Assembly: GCA_016584305.1 (NCBI GenBank)
Contig: JACEEZ010022992.1
Location: forward strand, 50,001-114,000
DNA: 64,000 nucleotides
Reading direction: 5' to 3'
Source of the DNA: Chionoecetes opilio
Lineage: Eukaryota; Arthropoda; Malacostraca; Decapoda; Majidae
Shown here piece by piece: positions 10,850 to 21,118 of the stretch (its first letter is position 1; every line of letters starts with the position of its first letter). Below the pieces are notes generated by a model. That model was not told the origin of the DNA and did no database searches. It worked only from the letters and a program-made list of their open reading frames with translations. The position numbers and the translations under genes are program-made.

Positions 10850-11330
10850 CTTATTGGTGATATGGGAGTGACCGGGTGTGGTAGGGAATGGGGGGTGGTG
10901 TTGGGGTGACATGATTGTGTAGGGGTGATTGAGTGACTAGTGTAGGGGTGATGGTGTGATTGAGTGACATGTGCAGGGGTGACAAAGTGTAGGGGTTGAT
11001 TGAGTGACTTTTAAGAGTGATGTCGGGGTGAAAATAAAGTGTAGGGGTGATTGAGTGACACTTTTAAGGAGTGATGTTCGGGTGACATTTAGGTGTAGGA
11101 GTGATGTTGGGGTGACATTAAGGTGTAGGGGTGATATGAAGGTGTAGGGGTGATTGAGTGACTGTAAGAGTGATGTTGGGGTGACATTGTGTATGGGTAA
11201 TTTTGAAGTGCTGGGGTGAAAATTTGAGTACAATGGAGATTCTAGGGTGAAAAATACTTGCAAATTCAAGGGTGACAAAACTAAGATTGATTCTAGGGTG
11301 AAATATCGGTAAAATAAAGGTTCTAGTTAA
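10850..11330. repeat. GTGTAGGGGTGATTGAGTGA minisatellite
   Basis: Many imperfect units combining GTGTAGGGGTGAT, TGAGTGAC and GATGTTGGGGTGACA, fading towards 11330. It fills most of the intron between exons 11534-11676 and 10616-10713. Minus-strand Pro/Ser/His-rich frames across it are artefacts. Confidence 0.8.
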
Positions 11331-11867
11331 ATAAGGGTAAAATAGATTCTGGGAGGACAACATGGTGCGAATGGGTGATTTTTGGGCGAATTCAGGGCTA
11401 ACTGGGTGACTGACTGGGTGTAAAGATATGACATGTGACTGCTTCGAATGAATAAGAATATGAATAACCAAAATATATAAGAAAATAAATATTCACCATA
11501 TAGTAATTTAACATCAATAATAATAATTCTTACCTGTATAACTTGCATAGGTGTTGCTATTCTTTCATTTCCCACACCCTCACACCGCATAGGGAGGCAG
11601 GGTGTGTAGGCTGTGACCGGCATAGGCTGTGTGTAGGCCTTTCCATTCTTCACATTAACCAAATAGGCCATTCTAACTGAAAAAATTATATGATACTGTA
11701 AATCATCTTATCCTTCCAATAGTTTCATTTATTTAAGCATTTTTATAAGGTAGTGCATGTACCGCCAGTAAGCTTTTTTTATAGCTTCCTACTTACCCCC
11801 AAAATAAGTAGTGTAGCTTAAGTATAGTCTATTTTTTAGAGGCAAAAATTCCATGCTATCTTAAGGT

Positions 11868-12250
11868 CTCCTTGTTAAAATGATGCCTGTGTTTACCTGA
11901 TACTATGGTTAACTATGATAAAATACAACAGAAATTTAGAAGCTTAGTATTCCCTTCTGGTTAAAATGATGCCCATGTTTACCTGATAATAGGGTTAACT
12001 ATGATAAAATGCAACATAAATTTGGAAGTTTAGTATTCCCTTCTGGTTAAAAGATGCCCATGTTTACCTCATAATAGGGTTAACTATGATCAAATAAAAC
12101 ATAAATTTAGAAGCGTAGTATTCCCTTCTGGTTAAAATGATGGCCGTGTTACCTGATAATAGGGTTAACTATGATAAAATACAACAGAAATTTAGAAGAA
12201 TCTTAGTATTCCCTCTGGCATAAATATCGGTTACCTGAGAAAGGGTTAAT
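11868..12250. repeat. 86-bp tandem repeat, about four copies
   Basis: Units start near 11875, 11961, 12047 and 12133 and share TTAAAATGATGCCCATGTTT, ACCTGATAATAGGGTTAACT and AGTATTCCCTTCTGG. The last copy is degraded. Confidence 0.85.
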
Positions 12251-13245
12251 TACTCGTAAAAAATAAAAAGGAAATTTTAAGAGTAGTTTAATATCCTTTG
12301 TAAAATAACTTTGCTTCTAGGACCAATAGGGATATGGTAAAATGGCATAAAGTGTTAGATATCAAACCTTTAAGTCTATTTTATGCATTTAGAAATTTGA
12401 ATACTAGTCTAAAAGCCATAGGAAGTGCTGTTAAAAAAAAATTATAAGTAGTGCCTGGCGTTAGCATCATGGAACCGTGTGAGTTAATCAGGGCCTCCAT
12501 TACTCTGGCCTTAGTTAGACATTGAATACAGTCGCTGGAGGCATTGTGTAGGTCGTAAACATAAGAAATTATATAGTACATGTGGCCTGGACAGGTACGC
12601 ATCGGGTTGAGATACACCGTGTATGATTAATTCAGTTCCACCAATTACTCTGGCACCTATCTTCGCCAGCCACCAGACAGATTGCCATGGGTACTGTGTG
12701 GTAACATTAGTATGATTAATGCTACTACTTAAATAGAGGCTAGGAGATAGTTAGAGAATAAGGCAAGACTACAAGCAGTTTGAGACCTAACGTAACGAGA
12801 GAAATTAGATAGTAACTAGAAACTCAGTTATCTCCACACAGATGAGTATGCCGAGTCATGACGCCACCACAATCTTTCGCCCAGAGGATCTGACATGAAT
12901 GGAATTGACTTCCATGTTAACCTGTCTATTTACAATCCTTCGACTAGAGAAAAGTATAGTGGGGTATTAATGGTTTCCGGAGTACCGCGGAAATGTGAAG
13001 AAGCAAAAGAACATATACAGTTTTGTGGGTAATTATGGACCAAATAGCTAAGGAACAGAACGCAGAATTATCCGGGTAGCAGTGAGGACAACAATGGCAC
13101 CCAGACAGCAAGGAACACTCAGGGAGTGCCGTTGAAAGGCTGATCACCCACGACTGACACTGCTCGTGGCGTGCATGAAACGTAGAATTACTTCATGTGG
13201 GCAGAGGGAATAACCGTAAACCATATACCAATTTCGAACTATGAA
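12251..13245. other. Unassigned region
   Basis: No convincing exon or mobile element. CCATTACTCTGGC-like blocks recur near 12497 and 12638. GGTAGCAGTGAGGA near 13074 may be a diverged fragment of the SINE head at 13350. It could be intronic if the first exon at 14193 belongs to the snoRNA host transcript. Confidence 0.4.
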
Positions 13246-13249
13246 CTAT

Positions 13250-13425
13250 GTTTCACCTGTCTTGCTCTTGCGTTTCACCTCCGGTCTTGGCAACTCGAAA
13301 GGGACCTCACACCTCCATCCAGGGAGTACGCCCGAATTCCGGTAGCAGTGAGGATTCAAACTGGCTACCACAGAATGGCAGGCCAGGGACACCACCATCT
13401 TGGCCATCGTGGCGGGATGTGTATT
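13250..13425 (-). mobile_element. tRNA-derived SINE, diverged copy
   Basis: Read on the minus strand, CCCGCCACGATGGCCAAGAT...CTGCCATTCTGTGGTAGCCA...TTTGAATCC matches the head of the SINE at 4214 (CGCCACGATGGTATAG, CTGCCATTCTGAGGTAGCC, GGTTCGAATCC). Box A is damaged. The open frames across it on both strands are shadows. Confidence 0.55.
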
Positions 13426-13986
13426 GTGTAATTCACCCACGGCCTGACCACGCGTTGCTGGCTCATAGTAACCGTAGTAACTATCTTGTAATCAAAACTA
13501 ATGTAGGGAGGGTAACTATCGACCGCGTGGTAGACGCGTATGTATATTTAGCACTAGTACTTAAGTTCACTGTCTTGCTGTTGCTTTTTAGCCTGTCTGC
13601 CTCAGGGTGATATTATAATGTATTATTCTACAGAAGGCAAATGATAAGACCTCGTGGCATGGAGACTAAATACTGCTAGTGCTAGTCTTAATGTTAAATA
13701 ATGCAAAGAACTAGCAGACTATTGACCGCGGGCATGGATAGATAGGGGGCTGGGATAGATGCAGCCCCCCCACCCTCCTCCCCTTTCATAGCACCTCGTG
13801 GCACACATACTAACGCAGCCTAAAACCTCACCTAACTATACAAAATAACACTAACCATCCTAGAAACAAATAATCCTACAATTATAAACCAAAATAAACA
13901 TTAAATTAATTCCTAACAAAAAAATTAGGTATAAAAAAAAAAAAAATAATAATTTCACTTAAATAATATCCTTGCTGGTTATAAAA

Positions 13987-14036
13987 GGTTACTGGCGACA
14001 TTAGTGCACGTGGCGACTATAGTGTTATCTACGGTA
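13987..14036. mobile_element. Solo right end of the CCGTAGATAACA MITE
   Basis: GGCGACATTAGTGCACGTGG followed by CGACTATAGTGTTATCTACGGTA-type sequence is the terminal 50 bp of the family; no matching left half is present upstream. Confidence 0.75.
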
Positions 14037-14192
14037 TAGTTATGTTGGCAGTAATATTATAACCCATGATATACCTGCAGAACGTATATTCCCGGCTAAC
14101 CAAAATATCACTAATTGCATAATTAATAACATCCTTACTGGTTATAAAAGGTTATTAGTTATATGTATATTATCAAAACCATATGTATTTAC

Positions 14193-14312
14193 CTGTAGGC
14201 CGTGTGATGCCGGAGATATAGGGTGATATATGGGAGCGGAGGTTGAGGTCTTGTCGCCGCCATGTCTGCTGTTAGAGTGGCCGAGGGAAGGGCAGGGAGG
14301 AGAGAGGGAAGC
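14193..14312 (-). ncRNA. Possible first exon of the snoRNA host transcript
   Basis: On the minus strand a long pyrimidine tract (CTTCCCTCTCTCCTCCCTGC, near 14312-14285) is followed by an ATG at 14263 in good context (GCAGACATGGCGG), a 23-codon open stretch, and a donor CAG/GTAAAT at 14193. If joined to the acceptor at 11676 the frame hits TAG within two codons, which fits a non-coding or 5'TOP host RNA. Pyrimidine-rich starts are typical of snoRNA host genes. The connection across 2.5 kb is inferred. Confidence 0.4.
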
Positions 14313-14409
14313 TGGGGGATCATCATCAGCATCAGGGGGCGGGAGGGTACATATTTTCATCGGGGTTACTATTTACTGTTTATTTTCTCCTACTTCTCTT
14401 CTAATACAG

Positions 14410-14690
14410 TAATACCCTATCTATCTGTCTACTACCCTATCTATCTATCTACTACCCTATCTATCTGTCTACTACCCTATCTATCTATCTACTACCCTAT
14501 CTATCTGTCTACTACCCTATCTATCTACTACTACCCTATCTATCTGTCTACTACCCTATCTATCTGTCTACTACCCTGTCTATCTGTCTACTACCCTATC
14601 TATCTGTCTACTACCCTATCTATCTGTCTACTACCCTATCTATCTATCTACTACCCTATCTATCTGTCTACTACCCTATCTATCTAAAAC
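14410..14690. repeat. 20-bp minisatellite (CTACCCTATCTATCTGTCTA)
   Basis: About fourteen units, mainly differing as CTATCTATCTA or CTATCTGTCTA. The 141-aa frame through it is repeat translation. Confidence 0.9.
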
Positions 14691-14699
14691 CCTGTGTCT

Positions 14700-15160
14700 T
14701 TTCTGTCCCTTATGCTTTATTATGTCTCTGCTATCTCCTTTGTACACTTTTATATCTATATTTATCTATTTTATTGTATTTTAGTCACATTTCCTTCGTT
14801 TTTCTTCAATGGTTTAGCTGTTTTTGTATTTACTTGGAGTTTTATTTATTATTCATTACTCTAAGTATTTTTCTTTGAGGTTTAGCCGTTTTTTTTTATA
14901 TATATGGAGTTTTATTTATTATTTATTATCATTATTATTTATTGCTTGAAGTTTTTATTTATTTTGTTGTATTTATTTTATTTTGCGTATAGAGGCGAGA
15001 TCAATGACCAGAAAAGGGGGGAGTACCATCTCACTAAATTCTTCATTCTCTTTATTTCTTCACTTTTCTCACCTTTATTATAGCTTCCTTATAAACACAA
15101 TAATATTAATGAATGTATGTATCTAAATCAATGTATATAATCATGTATTTTTATTTCTAC
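14700..15160. other. T-rich intergenic stretch
   Basis: TTTATTTATT-type low complexity with GGAGTTTTATTTATTATT recurring near 14837 and 14906. No gene seen. Confidence 0.5.
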
Positions 15161-15162
15161 AG

Positions 15163-15252
15163 TGTGTGAAGAGTGTATAAGTGAGGACCGACTCCCCTCC
15201 AAGCTCATAATGGGTCTTGCCTTCACTAGCCTCGCCTTTCCCGCCATGCCAC
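15163..15252 (+). CDS. Possible isolated coding exon
   Basis: A 90-bp stretch lies between a good acceptor (TTATTTCTACAG) and donor (CCAC/GTGAGTAC). One frame is open throughout (beginning CEECISEDRLPSK) while the surroundings are AT-rich. No partner exon was found upstream or downstream and the peptide was not recognised, so it may be chance. Confidence 0.25.
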
Positions 15253-15269
15253 GTGAGTACAGAGCTATT

Positions 15270-15382
15270 TTGATCCCTCCCCCCCCTCTCTCGCTCTCTC
15301 TCTCTCTCCAACCACCGCTCTCTCTCTCTCTCTACCCCCCCTCCCCCCCTCTCTCCCTTTCTCTCTCTCTCTCTCTCTCTCT
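15270..15382. repeat. CT-rich microsatellite
   Basis: Interrupted (CT)n and C runs immediately after the possible exon donor. Confidence 0.9.
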
Positions 15383-15626
15383 GTCAGCATGATACTCCAT
15401 TATTCTTGTTAATGTTCGTTTTATTTGATAGTTTAATGCATTTATTTAAGAGGAAAGAAAAGGAGAAATATGTATCATGGGTTTGAGTGTATAGCGGGAT
15501 TATCCTAAGAGTTATAATAATAATAATTTCATTTGCACTCGAAAACATACAGGAAAAACAACAATTTAATATATAGACATGAGTGAATTAACTTAAGTAC
15601 TAACGATAAATAATATGGAACTGAAT

Positions 15627-15838
15627 TATAAGAACATAAGGAAGCTACAAGAGGCCGTGAGACCTACACGTGGAGTTCCTGTTACTTAACTCTCTCTGTC
15701 TCTCTCTCTCTCTCTCACTACCTACATCCACCTTTCATCCCCAATTCCCCATCCATAATCTGGCACATTCACCTTTTTTGGCATTAAATCAATCAATCCC
15801 CATCCATAACACTCTCTAGCCTCCTTTTAAAGAGATAA
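15627..15838 (-). mobile_element. CR1-like LINE 3' tail, minus strand, with a nested insertion
   Basis: ATAAGAACATAAGGAAGCTA and GAGGCCGTGAGACCTACACG, then CTACATCCACCTTTCATCCC and CTCCTTTTAAAG, match in order the tails at 34836-35033 (same strand) and 17984-18187 and 48400-49110 (opposite strand). A (CT)n tract and a 40-bp retroposon scrap (15758-15797) have been inserted. Confidence 0.7.
15758..15797 (+). mobile_element. 40-bp truncated retroposon tail with 11-bp target-site duplication
   Basis: The insert GGCACATTCACC...GGCATTAAATCAATCAAT is bracketed by two exact copies of CCCCATCCATA (15747-15757 and 15798-15808). The duplicated sequence belongs to the surrounding LINE tail. Same tail as 30723-30761. 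Confidence 0.75.
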
Positions 15839-15883
15839 TTTTCACGTATGTATGAAAACTAGTCTTCAGTAATTTAAGGCCCG

Positions 15884-16226
15884 GTCACACAGGCACTTTG
15901 CGTCTGCAGCGCGAGTAAATTCCCACAAAAAATTTTACCCGCTGTTCCACGTGGTGGAAAATGGCTTACACGTGGGTACCCGTGGTAAGCCCGCGGAACA
16001 GACGCTGGCGGCTGTTCCGCGTCCTGTCCGCTGGTGAAGCGCGGCTGGAGCGCGTGTAAGCGCGGGAAAAGCTCCACGTGGTCACAGGCATTGGGGGTAA
16101 CCGCGGCTGCATCACGCCTGAACCACGGGTGATCACGTGTACATCGCGGCTGGTCCACGTGTGAAGGGCGGCCGTTTCGCGGGCAATCACGGGTAGTGCG
16201 CGTGGGTACCACGGCCCCACCACGGG
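15884..16226 (+). promoter_or_regulatory. GC-rich CACGTG-dense upstream region with a PIF-like terminal motif
   Basis: Starts with AAGGCCCGGTCACACAGG, which resembles PIF/Harbinger terminal inverted repeats. It continues with many CACGTG, CCACGTG and ACGTGGGTACC motifs and GCGG blocks up to a TATA box. Composition differs sharply from the AT-rich DNA on its left. It may be transposon subterminal repeats doubling as the promoter of the MADF gene. The TIR call is by resemblance; no matching right end of the same sequence was found. Confidence 0.45.
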
Positions 16227-16234
16227 TATATAAG
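16227..16234 (+). promoter_or_regulatory. TATA box of the MADF/Myb-like gene
   Basis: TATATAAG, about 90 bp upstream of the ATG at 16318. A start around 16255 (CTCATACTCGCTCC) would be at the usual distance. Confidence 0.55.
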
Positions 16235-16317
16235 GAGCCAGGGCAGGCGGTAGAACTCATACTCGCTCCAGACACCACACAGTATACACACTCTCAAGAC
16301 TCCCAGACTTTGACAAG

Positions 16318-17991
16318 ATGGCTCCCAAGAAGTTCCCCCTAGGAAAAACCGCCACCAAGGGCAAGAGGCCACCAGGTGTCCCTGCGCAGGTGCATCCAGC
16401 TACTACTTCAGATGCTACTTCAGAGGTGGAGGCCAGTCCTGCTGCACTTCATCAGGAGGAGGAAAAATCTTTTGAAGGTGATGCCACAGCTGCCACAGCT
16501 GCCACTCCAGCAGATGAGGAGGAGGAGGAGGAGGAGCCTCTGGTGATGCCTGATGCCTCTCATTCCCCCCCACATGAGGAGGAGGAGGAGGAGGAGGAGG
16601 AGGAGGAGGAGCAGCAGCAGCAACCGGCGCCCAAGACGAAGGGCAAGGGGAAGAAGAAGGCTGATGCTGCTCCGAAGCAAGGCTGGAGTCTCCCCGACAC
16701 AACGGAGCAGGATCTGGTGGAGTGGCTTCAGTCAAACACCTACCTGTGGCTCCGCAGTACCAAAGACTACCACAGGAAGAAGGCTTCGTGGGAGATGAAG
16801 GCCAAGGAGCTGGGGATCAGCCTGAAACACCTCCAGAACTGGTGGAAAGGCTGATGCTGCTCCGAAGCAAGGCTGGAGTCTCCCCGACACAACGGAGCAG
16901 GATCTGGTGGAGTGGCTTCAGTCAAACACCTACCTGTGGCTCCGCAGTACCAAAGACTACCACAGGAAGAAGGCTTCGTGGGAGATGAAGGCCAAGGAGC
17001 TGGGGATCAGCCTGAAACACCTCCAGAACTGGTGGAAAAACGTCAAGGACTGGTATGTTAAGCTGTCCAAGAGGACCAGTGGCCAGGCAACCAAGATGTT
17101 GACGGAGAGGGACAAGTGGGTGTTGAAGAACATCGCCTTCTACAAAAGTAAGTACATCTCATTATATTCACAACTTGTAAGAATCTCAAATATTTGTACA
17201 AAATTGGAAGACTTTCAAGCCAGAGGATATAATTAATGCCAAATTTTGCTTAAAAGAGGGTTCAGTAATACAATGCTGTTACATAAATTCTTTAATTTAA
17301 GATTAGTTACTGTGATACTATCCTTTACGTTTTACTTATTTATTAATTTGCGTTTAACATTATTGTTTTAGATTTATTTTAGTAAGTTTTACTTTTTAAT
17401 TCCCAGAAATATATAAATATGTAATTGTCTATGCCATTATATTAAACAAATGTTTAATCTGTAAATGTTTAATCTGTTTCAGGTTCCATGCCCACTGATG
17501 TCCCGGACACCCTTGTGAACCTGCCCCGTGACCCATCTCCTGACGCCCAGACCTCCCAGGCACAGTACCCACATGACTCCGGGGAAGCCAACATCCTGGA
17601 GGACATGGAGGTGGCAGCAGCGGCGGAGCAGGCCTCAACCCGCCGTAAGAGGAAGACTCCAGCCACTGAGAGGCAAGGAGAGGAATGGATGGTGGACCTC
17701 CGATCCACCATGAAGGCCAACCAGGCACTGCTGGAGAGGCTGCTGGAGGAGAGGTCTCAGCCCCAGTCACGTAGGGAGGCCTTTATAAGGTTTGTGTCCG
17801 ACACCCTGCGTTCTGCCCCTGAGGAGGAGTACCAGGTGATGCACGACCAAATAGTCGACATTGTGCATCGGCGACACACGGGGTCCTCTACATCGGGGGC
17901 TGGACCGGGCCCCTCAACAGCACCACAACCCAGCAGGCCCTCTACCTCCCAACAGTCCGCCATAAAACAGGAACTACCACGTGGTAAATGA
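16318..17991 (+). pseudogene. MADF/Myb-SANT-like DNA-binding protein of PIF/Harbinger ORF type, frame broken by a 190-bp tandem duplication
   Basis: Exon 1 runs from ATG 16318 to donor GTAAGT at 17148; exon 2 from 17483 (after TTTCAG) to TGA at 17989-17991. The joint codon (A/GT) keeps the frame. The N-terminus (1-120) is acidic with Glu runs at about 67-73 and 86-98, a Gln run and a basic patch (KTKGKGKKK). Residues from about 130 read DLVEWL, LWLRSTKDYH, WEMKAKELGIS, NWWK, then NVKDWYVKL, TSGQ and LTERDKWVL. This order is the MADF-like domain of PIF/Harbinger accessory proteins, which bind DNA and help the transposase. Exon 2 has RRKRK, a helical segment and a low-complexity tail. Duplication of 16659-16848 shifts the frame by one base, so exon 1 stops at 16854. 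No DDE nuclease gene is in the window. It may be a host-domesticated gene, an accessory ORF, or intact if the duplication is an assembly error. Confidence 0.7.
16659..17038 (+). repeat. Exact 190-bp tandem duplication within the MADF exon
   Basis: 16659-16848 and 16849-17038 appear identical, starting GGCTGATGCTGCTCCGAAGC. 190 is not a multiple of three, so the second unit is read one base out of phase and TGA appears at the junction. Confidence 0.95.
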
Positions 17992-18187
17992 TTGGCATGG
18001 ACTCAGTAGATAGGTAGTTAGTGTGGAGTCATTAGGGAGTTTTAAAAGGAGGCTGGACAGTGTTATGGATGGGGATGAAAGGTGGATAGCCAAGGATGTA
18101 GGTAGTGTTATTTAGTAACAGGAACTACCTCGTGTAGGTCTCCCAGCCTCTTGTAGCTTCCTTATTTTCTTGTTCTTATGTTCTTAA
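17984..18187 (+). mobile_element. CR1-like LINE 3' tail that ends the MADF reading frame
   Basis: The start GGTAAATGATTGGCATG and the following ACTCAGTAGA...GGTAG match the inverse of 34990-35025. The frame VVSVESLGSFKRRLD (18014-18058) is the conserved C-terminal motif of this LINE group. It ends GGAACTAC...GGTCTC...CTTGTAGCTTCCTTA and CTTATGTTCTTAAG. The stop codon of the MADF exon (17989-17991) lies inside the element. The preceding GGAACTACCACGTGG (17970-17984) also resembles LINE tail sequence. Confidence 0.7.
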
Positions 18188-18204
18188 GTTTTCAAAATTT
18201 CTGG

Positions 18205-18460
18205 CAGAGAGAGAGAGAGAGAACATACGGAAGCTACTAGAGGCCATGACACTGAAACCTACACTTGGAGAGAGAAAGAGAAAGAAAGAGAGAGAGAGAT
18301 AAGAGAACATAAGGAAGCTACTAGAGGCCATGAAACTGTTGAAACATACACGTGGAGAGAGAAAGAGAAAGAGAGAGAGAGAGAGATAAGAACATAAGGA
18401 AGCTACTAGAGGCCATGAAACTGAAACCTACACGTAGAGAGAGAGAGAGAGAGAGTGAGT
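18205..18460 (+). repeat. LINE-tail fragment amplified with (GA)n, about three tandem units
   Basis: Each 75-85-bp unit has GAACATAAGGAAGCTACTAG, AGGCCATGA, ACCTACACGT and a GAGAGAAAGAGA run. Confidence 0.8.
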
Positions 18461-19315
<855 letters not shown>

Positions 19316-19539
19316 GTCATTATATTATGCGAAATATATTGCTATTATTATCATTAGCTTGGTTATATTCTTCTTCTTATTATTATTATTATTTGTTGCG
19401 ACTTCGATCTAATATTTCTTGTTATTTTCTCATACAAGCTATAAGAAAGATCCTTGTAATAATAATAATAACAATCCCTCAATAGGCTACTAAGAAAAAT
19501 CCTTGTAAATAATAGTAATAAGCCTTTGATAGTAAAAAA

Positions 19540-19693
19540 GAAACGGCAGACACGACAGCTCGACGACTACTGATGCGCATTGAGTTGCAGAAATCCCCCG
19601 CGCTAGATTTGCCCCCAGCAACACTCTAGCAACACGCAACACATAAATCGAGGTGTTGTGCAACGTGAGTCCCATTGTGGACGGGCCTTTAGC
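19540..19693 (-). mobile_element. Possible DNA-transposon terminus (PIF-like)
   Basis: Read on the minus strand the segment begins AAAGGCCCGTCCACAATGGG and contains repeated GTTGC/GTGTTGC subterminal motifs. It resembles the AAGGCCCGGTCACACAGG start at 15884 only over the first eight bases, so a shared element is not demonstrated. Confidence 0.3.
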
Positions 19694-19699
19694 CCTTTA

Positions 19700-19935
19700 C
19701 AGCGAGAGAGAGAGAGAGAGAGAGGAGCTCCCCTTTAGATAGAAATGGCCTCGCCTGGTCAGTCAGTGGTCAGAGAGAGGGAGGGACAGTGGTCAAAAGG
19801 AGAGAGGGACTGGTCAACAGAGGGACAGTGGTCAAAGAGAGAGCGAGCCATTGGTCAGGGAGGGAGAGAGAGGAGGTTTGAGGGTCAGCTGGGGCCTGGG
19901 AGAGAGGGTGAGGTCAGCGTGGGAAAGAGAGAATG
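19700..19935 (+). repeat. GTGGTCAAAGAGAGA repeat family, first copy
   Basis: A dispersed module: GAGCTCCCC, AGAAATGGCCTCGCCTGGTC, then AGTCAGTGGTCAGAGAGAGG and several GACAGTGGTCAAAGAGAGA units, ending in GTCAGCGTGGGAAAGAGAGA. Further copies occur at 21655-22175, 23080-23435, 23590-23870, 24165-24300, 24850-25080 and, inverted, at 25840-26085, 27480-27735 and 28290-28410. The frames it produces are low complexity. Confidence 0.8.
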
Positions 19936-20029
19936 ACAATAATAAAAATAATATTGAAACCATTAATAATAATAATAATGATAATTTAGTGCAATAATCA
20001 CAGTTATAATAATAATAATAGTTGTATTA

Positions 20030-20690
20030 TCACCCGGAGGCATACAGGCAAAACAAAAAGAGTTAACTTAAGCTACCGTAGATAACAGTAAAGTCGCCAC
20101 CTGCAGTCATGTCGCCAACCGCCAAATATTACGAATGATAGCCTCACTACTGCTGTGTCTGTGCCACTGAAGATGATACACAGTAGTTTATATCATGACT
20201 GTATAATCTACACTGTTTCAGCGTTGTTTTATGCTTTGTAGCTGCAAGTATAGACGGTTTACAATTTCTCTACTCGTTTTTTTATCGGGCGACGACAACG
20301 GCGGGAGGACACTCAGAACATAAACACTAGCTGGCGATCTTAGTGTAGGTCGCCACTCGGTTGATATTTTAGTAATTTGTTCATTTATAGCCCTACTATG
20401 ACACAGATGAAGACACAAAATGACACAGACTCTCCAGATAGCCCCTTCTAACTGTCCTGAAATCATGGATGTAGAAATGTAACTATTAACGCCACCACAC
20501 GGCTGTAAACAGAAAAAAAAGTTGTCCTGGCGACTTTACTGTTATCTACGGTAAGAACCATAGAGTTAACTTCAGTATTAGAGCAAAATATACATAATAT
20601 AGGCACATTAGAGTACATAGTGTATACAGTACATAGAGTATACATACTATAAATATGTGTACACCTGTGCCATTCTGTACAGCAGGCTAA
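20030..20690 (-). mobile_element. CR1-like LINE 3' fragment split by a MITE
   Basis: CACCCGGAGGCATACAGGCA (20030) and ATTAGAGCAAAATATACATA...AGAGTACATAGTG (20577 onward) are the two halves of the 3' end seen intact at 28650-28810. The MITE at 20074-20553 lies between them. AGAGTTAACTT occurs on both sides of the insertion. Confidence 0.65.
20074..20553 (-). mobile_element. Long-form hairpin MITE, copy F, inserted in a LINE
   Basis: A 480-bp element with intact TACCGTAGATAACAGTAAAG start and TTACTGTTATCTACGGTA end, in the orientation of the copies at 2131 and 29889. Confidence 0.85.
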
Positions 20691-20879
20691 TGAGGATGAA
20701 AACAAATATGGATAATATAATCAAGCGCAATTTCGTCAACGATTTTTTAAATATGAATTCTAATATAAAAAAAAACATAGTGCTATAAGTTTATCAATAA
20801 TTGGACAAAACTCTTTATTTTTTTTTATTTAAACAACTTAATCATGGTTGATATGGGCTACAAATTGATAAGGAGGTTG

Positions 20880-21060
20880 ATGAAGGCTCTCTCTCTCTCT
20901 CTCTCTCTCTCTGTGTCCAGGAATGCAAGGTTGATCTCTTTCAGTAGCCTATTGTGTAGTGAAGAGTAAGGGAGGGAGGGAGGGGTATGCAAGGTGGTCA
21001 ATGCACGTGTAGCAGTGCAAGGGTTATGGGGGGTGGGGGGGTGATCGTGGGAAACGGGCG
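20880..21060 (+). repeat. X module of the 19.7-28.4 kb repeat domain, first copy
   Basis: (CT)n, then GTGTCCAGGAATGCAAGGTT, GATCTCTTTCAGTA, ATGCAAGGTGGTCAATGCAC, a G-rich run and GTATTTAGGATCTTGAAAC. The same order recurs at 22370-22690 and, inverted, at 26960-27215. Confidence 0.75.
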
Positions 21061-21118
21061 TATTTAGGATCTTGAAACATTGGGGTAGTCCAGCCTTTAG
21101 ATAGTAGTAGTGGTACCT

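Larger units (their letters stand above)
8086..11676 (-). ncRNA. Spliced snoRNA host transcript (non-coding), internal exons
   Basis: On the minus strand, consistent GT-AG exons can be drawn in transcription order: 11676-11534, 10713-10616, 10553-10463 (its acceptor less certain), 9808-9705, 8811-8714 and 8135-8086. Donors are GTAAGA, GTGAGT (four exons) and GTAAGT; acceptors end TTTTTTCAG, TTGCAG, CACAG and TTAACAG. Introns carry the C/D snoRNA candidates at 10776, 9871, 8928 and 8255, normally one per intron. Exons 8714-8811 and 10463-10553 are homologous, as are 9705-9808 and 10616-10713, showing an internal duplication. Exon 9705-9808 has stops in all three frames, which argues against coding. 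A possible first exon lies at 14193-14312. The 3' end was not found. The role would be to deliver intronic snoRNAs after splicing, as known for GAS5-type host genes; that function is inferred from the architecture. Confidence 0.7.

Noticed and set aside
11327..11671. 114-codon minus-strand frame beginning MAYLVNVKNGK
   Set aside because: The first 46 codons are an exon (11534-11676) that ends at a good donor; the rest is intron. The peptide was not recognised and a coding role is unproven.
15874..16372. Minus-strand frames of 60-134 codons upstream of the MADF gene
   Set aside because: They lie in the GC-rich CACGTG-dense region opposite the TATA box and start of the plus-strand gene and have no domain.
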